Positions 15,415 through 23,858 of a DNA stretch of 27,236 nucleotides are shown piece by piece. Below the pieces are notes generated by a model. The model was not told where the DNA came from, made no database searches, and saw only the letters and a list, made by a program, of their open reading frames with translations. The DNA comes from DASRCB01 sp035653295 (GTDB lineage: Bacteria; Acidobacteriota; Terriglobia; Bryobacterales; Bryobacteraceae), in contig DASRCB010000221.1 in NCBI GenBank assembly GCA_035653295.1, positions 1 to 27,236 on the forward strand. Reading direction: 5' to 3'. The stretch's first letter is position 1, and each line of letters opens with the position of its first letter. Position numbers and translations under genes: made by a program.

Positions 15415-16061
15415 TGGCCGCCCGAACCATGAGCGCATGTCTTCTCGTGCTGTGCGCCCTGCCTTCATTCGCCGAGATCGTCGATTGCGTCGCCGTCTCC
15501 GTTGGAGATCAGGTCATCACGCAATCACAGATCCTGGACGACATCCGCGTTACGGCTTTTCTCAACAATGAGACGCCCGATTTCAGCTCGGACGCGCGCC
15601 GTGACGCCGCGGACCGGCTCATCGCTCAGCTGCTGATCCGCCGGGAAATGGAATCGAGCGGCTATCCCATGCCCGCGCAGGCTGAGGCCGACGCGCCGGA
15701 AAAGGCGCTCATCGCGCGCTTCGGCGGCGAGGAGGCATGGAACGCAGCGCTGGAGAAATATGGAATCACGCGTGACCAGGCAAGGCAGGCGCTGTGGTTG
15801 CAGATCACGACCGTGCGATTCATCGATTACCGCTTCCGCCCCGCGGTGCAGGCGCCGCGTTCGGCCGTACAGGCCGAGTATGACAAGCACGTCGCGGAAT
15901 GGAGGGCGCGCGGGGAGAAGAACATTCCTTCCTTCGATGAAGCGCGGTCGGCGATGGAACAGGTGGTGCTGGAGCAACGCGCCAACCAGGCGCTGGACGT
16001 CTGGCTGGGCGAGACACGTAAGCAGCTGTCCATCATTTATCACCGGAGCGCGTTTCAGTGA
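15414..16061 (+). CDS. SurA N-domain-like periplasmic chaperone, no PPIase domain
   Basis: A 215-aa secreted protein. Its signal peptide (core CLLVLCALPSFA) is followed by VDCVAVSVGDQVITQSQILDD-like sequence, the usual opening of the SurA/PpiD N-terminal chaperone domain (split here: VAVSVGDQVIT, then QSQILDD). Helices follow with RLIAQLLIRREM and a C-terminal helix from FDEARSAMEQVV to the end, matching the last SurA helix. The parvulin domain normally between them is absent, so it is probably a pure chaperone for outer-membrane proteins. It starts on the last base of the bamA stop (TGATG) and overlaps tamB by 4 bp. The position between bamA and tamB supports an outer-membrane assembly role. 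Confidence 0.78.
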   Translation: MAARTMSACLLVLCALPSFAEIVDCVAVSVGDQVITQSQILDDIRVTAFLNNETPDFSSDARRDAADRLIAQLLIRREMESSGYPMPAQAEADAPEKALIARFGGEEAWNAALEKYGITRDQARQALWLQITTVRFIDYRFRPAVQAPRSAVQAEYDKHVAEWRARGEKNIPSFDEARSAMEQVVLEQRANQALDVWLGETRKQLSIIYHRSAFQ

Positions 16062-19000
16062 GCCGCCGCCTCAAACGCGGGGTCCTGTATGCGGGGGCAA
16101 GCCTGGTTGCGCTCCTGCTGGCGCTTGCGATTGCCGCCGTGCTGATCCTCCGCTCCGGATCGTTCGAGCGCACCGTGCGGGATCGGATCATCTACGAAGC
16201 CGAACGAGTCACCGGCGGGCGCGCGGAAATTGGCGTGTTTCGGTTCAACTGGCCGACGATGACGGCGGAAGTCGCGCCGTTCGTTCTGCACGGAACCGAG
16301 GCGCCGGACACGCCGCCGCTGTTTCGCGCCGATTCCATTCGCGTCGGCCTGAAGATCGTGTCTCTGCTGAGACACAGCGTGGATCTGGAATCGCTGACCA
16401 TCGCGCGGCCGGACCTGCGCATCCAAACGCACCCTGACGGGAGCACGAATTTCCCGCATCCGCGCGTACAGCGCCACGGGGCGCCGTTCATGCAACAAAT
16501 CATCAGGCTGGCGATCCGGCGCATGAACCTGGAGCACGGCTTCTTTGAGTACAACTCCGTGCGCCTGCCGCTGGATCTTCAGGGCCAGCAGCTCGAGGCC
16601 ACGCTGTACTACGACGCGGCGGGCCCGCGGTATCGGGGCGACCTCTCGTTCGCGCGAATGCGGCTGAACGCCGCCCCGGTGCATGACTTGTTGTTCAAAG
16701 TGGCCACCTCATTCTCGATTGAAAACGATGGCCTGCATGTGCCCAAAGGCCGAGTCACGATGTCAGGATCGGAAGTCACCTTCTCAGGAAGCATGCTCGA
16801 CTGGGCGGCGCCACACGGAAATTTCGCTGTCAAAGGTGATGTCGCGGTGGCGGACGCAGCGCCCGAGCTCGCCATTCACGTCGTCGATCGCGGCCGGCTC
16901 AGCATTGCAGGCCGGGTTACTTTCGACCCAAACGGGATCCGCGTTAGCGGATTCACTCGCGGGCGGGGCCTGAATTTTCATTCGCCTGAGTTTCGATTCG
17001 ACAACGCCGGGCTGACAGGCAATCTGCGCATCGACAAAGCGGGCATGAACATCGCCGACCTGGAGGTGAATGCGCTCGGCGGCGTTTTTCATGGATCGGC
17101 GGCGCTTCCTGGCTGGCATTCGTTTCATGCGGAAGGCGAGGCGCGCGGGATCAGCGTGCTCGCGGTCGCGCGCGCGCGTGGCCAAAACATCACTGACTGG
17201 GACGGAACTCTGGCCGGACCCGCTCAGGCTTCCGGCCGATTCACCATCGCGGGAGTCAGGGACGTGCTCGCCTCGGGCACCCTCGGCCTGACGCCGGTGG
17301 CGAATGGCGCACCCGTTTCCGGCACCCTTCATTTTGCCTATGACCAGCGCCGGAACGAGTTGCAGCTTGCCGACTCGCACCTGAGCATTCGGCAAACACA
17401 GGTGGCGCTGTCGGGCACGCTCGGACAGACTCTCACGGCGCAGCTCTCTTCCGGCAATCTTGACGACCTCCGTCCGCTGTTCTCCGTTGTCGGCGTTTCA
17501 TTGCCGCCGAGACTGCCGGTTCGCCTCTCCGCGGGAGCGGTCGCCAATGTACAGGCCACGATTGCCGGGCCGCTCGATAACCCAACCATTTCCGGCCACG
17601 CTGAGGCTGGCCCATTTCTGTTCGAACGCTACCCGGCGGATCACATTGCTGGCGACTTTCGGCTGACGCGCACCGACCTGCATCTGACCAACACGGCAGT
17701 GAACCGTGGCCGCACATCTCTGACGGCGGCGGGCGACCTCGGGCTTGAGAACTGGCGTGCCGGCGACGACAGCTCGGTATCCGCCAGACTCACCTTGAAG
17801 AATGGCGATCTGCAGCAGATCGGGAATGAGCTCGGGACAAAGCTCGGCGTGGCCGGCGCTGTGTCGGGGACCGCGGCCGTGACGGGCGCATGGGCTGATC
17901 CGGCGATCGACGCCCGTGTGGATGCGGTAGGTGTCAGCGCCTGGGGAGAGCGCTTCGACCGCGTAACGGGTAGCGTGCGGTCGCAGGGTGATACGGTCGA
18001 GGTCGCCGATGCGGCCGCCCAAAGCGGCAGTGGATCGGTTCAGGGCGGCGGGCGATATCTGCATGCGCCCGGCGACTGGACCTCCGGCGACGTGCGATTC
18101 AACGTCGCCAGCCGGAGCCTCCGACTTGCTCGCCTTCAGGCGGTCCAGCACTGGCGCGCCGGCTCCGATGGCGAGGTGGAAGTGAATGCTGCTGGTGAAT
18201 TCCACGTCGCGCGCGGCCGCCTTGCCGCTATCGATTCACTGGACAGTCATCTCGCGATTCGCAACGCATCGATCGGAGATCAACCGTTCGGCTCCGCGTC
18301 GGTGGATGCGCGCACCGCGTCCGGGGCGTTGATTGTCAGGGGGGCGGCGAATCTGCGCGGCGCGCAGGTAACCGGCGCCGGGCAGTGGCGGCTTGACGAT
18401 GATTATCCGGGCAATGGGCGCGTCACCTTCACGCCGATTTCGTTTGCGACGCTTCGCGATGTCGCCGCTCTGAGCGGACCGGCGCCCGCCGAACTGCCGT
18501 TTGTCGGAACGACGGCGGGCTCGATTTCCGTAAGCGGGCCTCTGCGGAAGCCGGAAGATCTTCGCGCCGAGGTGCGGCTCGATGAGGTGCGCCTGGCTCC
18601 GGGACCCAATACACAGTCGCAGGCCGCCGTTTCGGCCGCCGATCTGACGGTCCGGAACACGGCCCCGGTCATTTTCGAGGTGGACCTGAACGGCCTCACC
18701 ATCCGCAGCGCCCGCTTCGCAGCGCGCGATACCACCATCGAAGCAGATGGCCGGGTCGGCTTCGGCGCCAACAATCGCTGGGAGATGAACGCCGCCGGAA
18801 GCATTAATTTGAGCATCCTCCAGCTGTTCAGTTCGGATATCATCGCCAGCGGCCATTCGGTCATCAGCGCACGACTGCGCGGCCCGCTCCGTATTCCGAG
18901 GTTGAACGGGCGCCTCGAGCTGAGCAACGCCTCACTACACCTGAGCAATGTTCCGAATGGAGTGGAAAAGGCGAACGGCGTCATTGTATTCGACACGGAA

Positions 19001-20071
19001 CGCGCCACGATTCAGTCCCTCACAGCCGAGAGCGGCGGCGGACACGTGGCGCTCACGGGGTTTGTGGGGTTCGGCGGGCCGCTGCTGACCTACCGTCTCG
19101 GCGCGCGCGCGGAAGAGGTGCGCTATCGCACGCCACAGGGCGTCAGCGTCACCATGGATGCGGCGCTCAACATGGTCGGCACATCTCAGAGCAGCGTCAT
19201 TTCCGGCACCATCACGGTCACGAAAGCGGCATTCAACCCGCGGACCGACCTTGGAACGCTGCTGGCGCAGGCCGCGCAGCCTGCCTCCACGCCTTCGGTC
19301 CCCGGCACGCGCTTCCGAGGCGTGCGCCTGGACATTCGCGTGGAAAGCTCGCAGGGGCTCGAGATCCAGAGCTCACTGGCGCGCGACATCGAAGCCGAGG
19401 TAAACCTGCACATCCGTGGCACACCCGATCGGCCGGCGGTGCTGGGCGATCTGTCGGTCAGCCAGGGGCAGATCGACTTCTTCGGGACCAGATACTCGAT
19501 CAACCGCGGCGTCGTGAACTTCTATAATCCTGTTCGTTTCGAGCCGGTGCTCGACCTCGACCTGCAGACCCGCATACGCGGCGTCACCGTCAACCTGACA
19601 TTCTCCGGCCCGTTGAACAAGCTGAACGTCTCATACCGCTCCGATCCGCCGCTGAAGAGCGATCAAATCGTGGCCCTGCTGGCTGTTGGGCGCGTACCTG
19701 ATCAGCCGCAGTTTCTGGGCTCCACGCAGTCGAGCACCGGCGCCGGGTTCATGGGCGGCGGCGGAGGGAATCTGCTTCAGGAAGCCATAGCCGCGCCGGT
19801 CACCGGCCGCCTGCAGCGGTTTTTCGGCGTGAGCCACATCAAGATCGACCCGCAGCTGACCGATATCACGTCCGTCCCGCAGGCGCGCCTCACGGTGGAG
19901 CAGCAGATCTCGCACGATGTGACGCTGACGTACATCACCAACCTGGCGCGCACGGCCGAACAAATCATCCGCGTCGAATGGGACCTCAGCAGGAAGTGGT
20001 CCGTCGTGGCGGTGCGCGAAGACACCGGCGAATTCGGCATCGATTTCGAATACCGCAAGCAGTTCAAATAG
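16058..20071 (+). CDS. tamB: TamB/YtfN-like translocation and assembly module protein (DUF490, AsmA-like)
   Basis: A 1337-aa inner-membrane-anchored periplasm-spanning protein. A signal anchor at about residues 9-31 is followed by an AsmA-like N-terminal region and then a very long series of short beta strands. It ends in the DUF490/TamB C-terminal domain (about 950-1337, with LDLDLQTRIRGVTVNLT near 1165 and SDQIVALLAVG near 1202). The family forms a hydrophobic groove thought to move phospholipids between the membranes, and it also partners Omp85 proteins. The start is GTG at 16058, overlapping the upstream stop (GTGA). No tamA separate from the BamA-like gene is visible, so TamB may work with BamA here. 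Confidence 0.9.
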   Translation: MSRRLKRGVLYAGASLVALLLALAIAAVLILRSGSFERTVRDRIIYEAERVTGGRAEIGVFRFNWPTMTAEVAPFVLHGTEAPDTPPLFRADSIRVGLKIVSLLRHSVDLESLTIARPDLRIQTHPDGSTNFPHPRVQRHGAPFMQQIIRLAIRRMNLEHGFFEYNSVRLPLDLQGQQLEATLYYDAAGPRYRGDLSFARMRLNAAPVHDLLFKVATSFSIENDGLHVPKGRVTMSGSEVTFSGSMLDWAAPHGNFAVKGDVAVADAAPELAIHVVDRGRLSIAGRVTFDPNGIRVSGFTRGRGLNFHSPEFRFDNAGLTGNLRIDKAGMNIADLEVNALGGVFHGSAALPGWHSFHAEGEARGISVLAVARARGQNITDWDGTLAGPAQASGRFTIAGVRDVLASGTLGLTPVANGAPVSGTLHFAYDQRRNELQLADSHLSIRQTQVALSGTLGQTLTAQLSSGNLDDLRPLFSVVGVSLPPRLPVRLSAGAVANVQATIAGPLDNPTISGHAEAGPFLFERYPADHIAGDFRLTRTDLHLTNTAVNRGRTSLTAAGDLGLENWRAGDDSSVSARLTLKNGDLQQIGNELGTKLGVAGAVSGTAAVTGAWADPAIDARVDAVGVSAWGERFDRVTGSVRSQGDTVEVADAAAQSGSGSVQGGGRYLHAPGDWTSGDVRFNVASRSLRLARLQAVQHWRAGSDGEVEVNAAGEFHVARGRLAAIDSLDSHLAIRNASIGDQPFGSASVDARTASGALIVRGAANLRGAQVTGAGQWRLDDDYPGNGRVTFTPISFATLRDVAALSGPAPAELPFVGTTAGSISVSGPLRKPEDLRAEVRLDEVRLAPGPNTQSQAAVSAADLTVRNTAPVIFEVDLNGLTIRSARFAARDTTIEADGRVGFGANNRWEMNAAGSINLSILQLFSSDIIASGHSVISARLRGPLRIPRLNGRLELSNASLHLSNVPNGVEKANGVIVFDTERATIQSLTAESGGGHVALTGFVGFGGPLLTYRLGARAEEVRYRTPQGVSVTMDAALNMVGTSQSSVISGTITVTKAAFNPRTDLGTLLAQAAQPASTPSVPGTRFRGVRLDIRVESSQGLEIQSSLARDIEAEVNLHIRGTPDRPAVLGDLSVSQGQIDFFGTRYSINRGVVNFYNPVRFEPVLDLDLQTRIRGVTVNLTFSGPLNKLNVSYRSDPPLKSDQIVALLAVGRVPDQPQFLGSTQSSTGAGFMGGGGGNLLQEAIAAPVTGRLQRFFGVSHIKIDPQLTDITSVPQARLTVEQQISHDVTLTYITNLARTAEQIIRVEWDLSRKWSVVAVREDTGEFGIDFEYRKQFK

Positions 20072-20084
20072 ACTGCTTCATCCC

Positions 20085-20103
20085 GCCGCGGGCACAGCGC
20101 GGC
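20085..20103. terminator. Weak hairpin between convergent tamB and kinase genes
   Basis: GCCGCG and CGCGGC pair around a 7-nt loop in the 31-bp gap between the two stops. There is no T-run on either side, so it may at best help bidirectional termination. Confidence 0.25.
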
Positions 20104-21737
20104 TATGCGCGATCCTCCAGCAGGGCCCTCAGCCTCTCATAACCGGCTCGGCTGACCGGAACCTGGGTGTTATCGGTCAGAATCGCCATGCGGCTGTCCT
20201 TGGTATACGGCTCGATGCGCGTCACACGTTCGAGATTGACGATGAAGGACCGGTGCACGCGAATGAACTGCTGCGGGTCGAGTGACGCCTCCAGACTTGA
20301 TATGGTCTGCTGTTTCAGGTAGCTCTTGCCCCTGGAGTGCAGCTCGACATAATCATCCTGGGCTTCGGCATAGTCGAGCTGCGCGATGGGAATGACGTGC
20401 ACTCTGGCCCCGTCCTTCACCACGATCCGTTGCGCGTGCTGCTGCGGCGCCCGCGCGGCGGCGCTGATCTCCTCCGGCGGCGGGCGCAGTGTGCCCAGTC
20501 GCTGGCGCACACGCTCGAGCGCCGTCTGGAAGCGTTCCAAACTCACCGGCTTGAGCAGGTAATCCACCGCGGCGGCATCGAACGCCTTCATGGCGTACTG
20601 GTCGTACGCGGTGACGAAGACCACGGCGATGTCCCGATCGATGAGCTCGAGCACCTCGAAGCCATCCAGCTTGGGCATCTGCACATCGAGGAAAACCAGA
20701 TCGGGCCTGCGCTCGGAGATGGTCTTGACCGCTTCAAAACCGTTGCCGCACTCAGCCACGATTTCGACATCCGGCGATGCCGCGGCGTACTCGCGCAGGA
20801 TGCCGCGGGCCAGTTCCTCGTCATCCACGATGATGGCGCGCATTGTTTTCCTCGCCGGATCGGAAATCATGCTGCCGCCGCCGGAACTCGAGGTGCGATC
20901 GCGCTGCAGATTGCGGAGGTCGATGATCAACTCGCGCGCGGTCTGGTATCGCCGCTCACGATCCTTTTCGAGGCACTTGCGAATGACGCGGTCCAGTTCA
21001 GCTGGGACGGAGTAGTTGAACCGGGCAATCGCATCCGGCTGCTCGCCAATGATGCGCGCGATCGTCTCCGAGGAGCTTTCGCCAGCGAACGGCAGCCGTC
21101 CGGCGGCCATCTCGTACATCAGCACGCCGAGGCTGAAAATATCGCTCCGCGCGTCGACGCCACGCCCCAGCGCCTGCTCCGGGCTCATGTAGTGCACCGT
21201 TCCCAGCAGCGATCCCACCCGTGTGAGCAGCTGCGTCTCTTCCGATTCGTCGGCGCTCATCTTGGCGAGGCCGAAATCAAGCACTTTCACGTGCCCGCGC
21301 GGATTCACGATGATGTTGGAAGGCTTGATGTCGCGATGCACGATGCCGCGCGCGTGCGCCGCCTCGAGCGCTTCCGCCGCCTGCACGGAAATGGAGAGGA
21401 TCTCGTCGACGGCCAGCGGGCCGCGTTTGATCCTTGCGGCGAGCGATTCACCCTCCACATACTCCATGGCGATCCAGGAGATTCCGCCGGACTCTCCGAT
21501 CTCGTGGAGATAGCAGACATTGGGATGGCTGAGGGCGGAGGCGATGCGCGCTTCCTGAAGGAAACGGCGCTGACGGTCGGCGTTGGCGCGCAGCTCCGGC
21601 GGAAGAGTCTTGAGGGCGACCATGCGGTCCAGCCGCGTATCGCGCGCCAGCCACACCTGCCCCATCCCGCCCTCGCCGAGGTGCGAGACGATCTCGTAAT
21701 GCCCGACGCTGCCGCCGGGCTCCAAAGCCTGAGCCAT
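20103..21737 (-). CDS. Ser/Thr protein kinase fused to REC-LytTR response regulator
   Basis: One open frame of 544 aa. Residues 12-280 form a Hanks-type kinase: glycine loop GEGGMG (21-26), K43, HRDIKPSN (catalytic D136), DFG (154-156) and MSPEQ (184-188). All key residues are present, but no TM segment follows. After a Ser/Gly linker (282-298) comes a receiver domain (299-415) with D305/D306, phospho-acceptor D351 in FLDVQMP, T377 and K396. A LytTR DNA-binding domain (about 435-540; QDDYVELHS, IRVHRSFIVN) ends the protein. It probably both phosphorylates proteins and binds DNA as the partner of the LytS-type kinase 12 bp upstream. An internal ATG at 20843 with a good Shine-Dalgarno could also give REC-LytTR alone. 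The fusion is unusual. Confidence 0.88.
   Translation of the reverse strand: MAQALEPGGSVGHYEIVSHLGEGGMGQVWLARDTRLDRMVALKTLPPELRANADRQRRFLQEARIASALSHPNVCYLHEIGESGGISWIAMEYVEGESLAARIKRGPLAVDEILSISVQAAEALEAAHARGIVHRDIKPSNIIVNPRGHVKVLDFGLAKMSADESEETQLLTRVGSLLGTVHYMSPEQALGRGVDARSDIFSLGVLMYEMAAGRLPFAGESSSETIARIIGEQPDAIARFNYSVPAELDRVIRKCLEKDRERRYQTARELIIDLRNLQRDRTSSSGGGSMISDPARKTMRAIIVDDEELARGILREYAAASPDVEIVAECGNGFEAVKTISERRPDLVFLDVQMPKLDGFEVLELIDRDIAVVFVTAYDQYAMKAFDAAAVDYLLKPVSLERFQTALERVRQRLGTLRPPPEEISAAARAPQQHAQRIVVKDGARVHVIPIAQLDYAEAQDDYVELHSRGKSYLKQQTISSLEASLDPQQFIRVHRSFIVNLERVTRIEPYTKDSRMAILTDNTQVPVSRAGYERLRALLEDRA
20843..20853 (-). promoter_or_regulatory. Internal ribosome binding site and start for stand-alone REC-LytTR
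   Basis: Inside the fused gene, GAGGAAAACAATG places GAGG 6 nt before an in-frame ATG (residue 299) that starts the receiver domain exactly. A separate 246-residue REC-LytTR regulator could be made from it. The coding frame is open on both sides. Confidence 0.5.
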
Positions 21738-21749
21738 GAGGTGCGCTAT

Positions 21750-22814
21750 CTATCGCGCGGACGCGGCCAGTGCGTGACACGGCAGCAGGAGTTCCGCCCG
21801 ATATAGACCATTGTCCGCCGACGTATCCAGGCGCGCAGTGTTATCGTATCGCGCCTTCAGACGGCCGCGAATGTTCGCCAGCCCGACGCCCGAGCGGCGC
21901 GGTGCGGAATACTCGGTATCGTAGGAGTTCTCTACCGTGATTCGAACGAAGCGTTGATTGCAGTTGGCCCGCAGTCGGATCGTCCCGCCCTCCACCAGAC
22001 CGGAGATGCCGTGCTTCACGGCGTTCTCCACCAAGGGCTGAAGGACCAGGGGCGGAACTTCACAGGCGGCGCAGATCTCGTCCAGCGCGAAGTCGATGGT
22101 CAGACGGGAGCCGAACCGGATCTGCTCCACGCTGAGGTAGGTCTGAGCCATCGCCACCTCCTCGCGAAGCGGGATGGTTTCCTTGTCGCCGAAGGCCAGG
22201 GTTTTGCGCAGGAAGTCGGAGAGGCGGATGCACATTTCGCGCGCCTTCGAGCCATCCACTGTGGTCAGGGCGCTGATGGAGTTGAGGCTGTTGAACAGGA
22301 AGTGCGGATTGATCTGCGCCTTGAGGGCCTTCAGCTCGGCATCGCGCGCAAAGACCTGAGCCTCCTGCTCCCGCTTCTCCGCCTCGCGGGACGCCTCCAC
22401 GCTCAGCAGCACGTAATGCAGGGCCACCGCGAGCATATACAGAATGACGCCCATGCCGAACAGCATAGGGAGCAGCGTGTCAATGCGCTTGTCAATAGTG
22501 GGGAGGACGCGTTTCCAGCACCACGAGCACGCGCGCGCGGCGAGAATCAGCAGCAGACCCGCCGTCGCCGCGGCGCCGCCCTGGTTCAGAAGGATGCGCT
22601 GGCGGCTGGAGCTCAGGGGCAGAATGGTGCACAAGTACCAGGGCGACAGGCAGACAAAGGAGTAAAAGGCCAGAACCGGAACAATCAGCGCGGCGCCGTC
22701 GATCCAGCTCAGGCCGCCGGTGACCACGGTGAGGAACATCAGCATGGCAGTGAGCGGAACCCACGCCAGGAGATACACAGCCAACCGCCCGCCACTCGAA
22801 AGAATGGGATGCAT
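21750..22814 (-). CDS. LytS/YehU-type sensor histidine kinase
   Basis: A 354-aa membrane histidine kinase of the His_kinase (PF06580) type that normally pairs with LytTR regulators. Four hydrophobic segments (about 10-33, 38-62, 80-98, 112-137) precede a short coiled-coil-like stretch. Then comes the phosphoacceptor box KAQINPHFLFNSLN with H171. The HATPase part shows the N box LVENAVKHG (261-269) and the G box GVGLANIRGRL near 317. No extracellular sensor domain is visible, so sensing is probably intramembrane or through the LiaF-like protein encoded 20 bp upstream. The Ser/Thr kinase-REC-LytTR gene follows 12 bp downstream, giving a complete signalling operon. Confidence 0.92.
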   Translation of the reverse strand: MHPILSSGGRLAVYLLAWVPLTAMLMFLTVVTGGLSWIDGAALIVPVLAFYSFVCLSPWYLCTILPLSSSRQRILLNQGGAAATAGLLLILAARACSWCWKRVLPTIDKRIDTLLPMLFGMGVILYMLAVALHYVLLSVEASREAEKREQEAQVFARDAELKALKAQINPHFLFNSLNSISALTTVDGSKAREMCIRLSDFLRKTLAFGDKETIPLREEVAMAQTYLSVEQIRFGSRLTIDFALDEICAACEVPPLVLQPLVENAVKHGISGLVEGGTIRLRANCNQRFVRITVENSYDTEYSAPRRSGVGLANIRGRLKARYDNTARLDTSADNGLYRAELLLPCHALAASAR

Positions 22815-22834
22815 ACGCGGCCTTCAGCAGCGGA

Positions 22835-23695
22835 TCAATTCTTGACCGTGACGCCGCCGAACATGGCGTAGCCGGTGAGCAGCAGGTGCTGCGGCTTATC
22901 GGCCGGACTGATTCTCGGCGGCAGTGTTTTATCATCATACCCGCCGAAGATGCCATGGCCCACAACCTCCACGGTCCAGTTTTGCGGGACCCAGATCTCG
23001 ACGCCGCCGAACATGGCGTTGGCATCGATTACGGCCTTGTTCTCGGCCATGACCGCGTCGCGCAGATCGATCTGATAGCCGCCGAAGATACAAACGACAT
23101 CGCCGCCGCGGAACTGCTTCGAGTCGATGCGCCGGCGGCCGCCGCCAAACAGCGCCCAGAGGTGGAAGTCCGCCACGCTGATGGTGGCCGATCCGCTGAC
23201 GCCCGGGCCGCCCACCCAGGGCCGAGGCGCTGGGCCGCCGCGGGCGAAGTTCCGGGCCAGAAGCGAGAGCCCGAAGCCGATAACGAATACCGGCCAAATC
23301 ACACCGAAGTCAATGTGGATGCCGAAGTGATCGAGCAGAAAAATCGCGCCGATTCCGGCCACCACCAGCCCCCATACGAGGCCGGCGGGCGATCGGTTTT
23401 CCAGGATCCTGGTCAGGCCAAGCGCGATCAGAATGACGGGCCAGAACTGCCAAAGGATGTGTACAAAGGGGAAGCCCAGATTCTGGAGCAGCAGCAGCAC
23501 GCCGACGGCAACAATGATCATGCCGATCAGCAGGTGGTGCGGCGTATGAGGGCGCCGTCCCCAGTCCTGCCGTGTGCGGTTGCGGATATCATCCCCCAGA
23601 TTCCGCCCCCATTCCTTCCAGTCGCGCCCGTCCCAGCCGCCCGGTGCAGGCGGCGGGGGAGGAGGCGGCGGCAAAGGATTCTGTCCTGCTCCCAT
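22835..23695 (-). CDS. LiaF-like membrane protein with polyproline N-terminus
   Basis: A 286-aa protein. A cytosolic N-terminus carries eight consecutive prolines (9-16) and charged helix-like residues. Four hydrophobic segments follow (about 53-75, 77-98, 104-126, 129-147). The C-terminal domain has five repeated FGG turns (LFGGG, IFGGY, MFGGV, IFGGY, MFGGV), the pattern of the LiaF/DUF2154 beta-helix domain. In Firmicutes, LiaF inhibits the LiaS kinase until cell-wall stress. Here the partner encoded 20 bp downstream is a LytS-type kinase instead, so a similar gatekeeper role is inferred. The polyproline run should need EF-P. The start is ATG 23695, 6 nt after TAAGCT. Confidence 0.82.
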   Translation of the reverse strand: MGAGQNPLPPPPPPPPAPGGWDGRDWKEWGRNLGDDIRNRTRQDWGRRPHTPHHLLIGMIIVAVGVLLLLQNLGFPFVHILWQFWPVILIALGLTRILENRSPAGLVWGLVVAGIGAIFLLDHFGIHIDFGVIWPVFVIGFGLSLLARNFARGGPAPRPWVGGPGVSGSATISVADFHLWALFGGGRRRIDSKQFRGGDVVCIFGGYQIDLRDAVMAENKAVIDANAMFGGVEIWVPQNWTVEVVGHGIFGGYDDKTLPPRISPADKPQHLLLTGYAMFGGVTVKN

Positions 23696-23701
23696 GATTG
23701 A

Positions 23702-23707
23702 AGCTTA
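23702..23707 (-). promoter_or_regulatory. TAAGCT box before the LiaF-like start
   Basis: TAAGCT on the minus strand ends 6 nt before the ATG at 23695, with no Shine-Dalgarno between them. It is a candidate -10 for a leaderless transcript of the LiaF-like operon. The 163-bp divergent region shows no clear matching -35. Confidence 0.35.
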
Positions 23708-23823
23708 CAGCCACCTCACGGCAATCTCGATCCTGGATCGGCGAATGACGTGCAAGGGCCGGTAAAGCGCGGAAAGCACCGGAAGATTCGCAGGTTGAAG
23801 GATTTACGGACCTTAACCAGCCC

Positions 23824-23852
23824 TTGACGCGAGCCGGAAAAAGGCGTAAATC
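23824..23852 (+). promoter_or_regulatory. Sigma-70-like promoter before decayed gene
   Basis: TTGACG (23824-23829) is separated by 17 bp from TAAATC (23847-23852), and the ATG at 23859 follows after 6 nt. It has the best -35 in the window but a mediocre -10. Transcription would begin at or next to the start codon. Confidence 0.4.
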
Positions 23853-23858
23853 CAGGGC

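Noticed and set aside
20337..21806. 489-codon plus-strand open frame.
   Set aside because: Antisense shadow of the kinase-REC-LytTR gene, whose catalytic motifs are all present on the minus strand.
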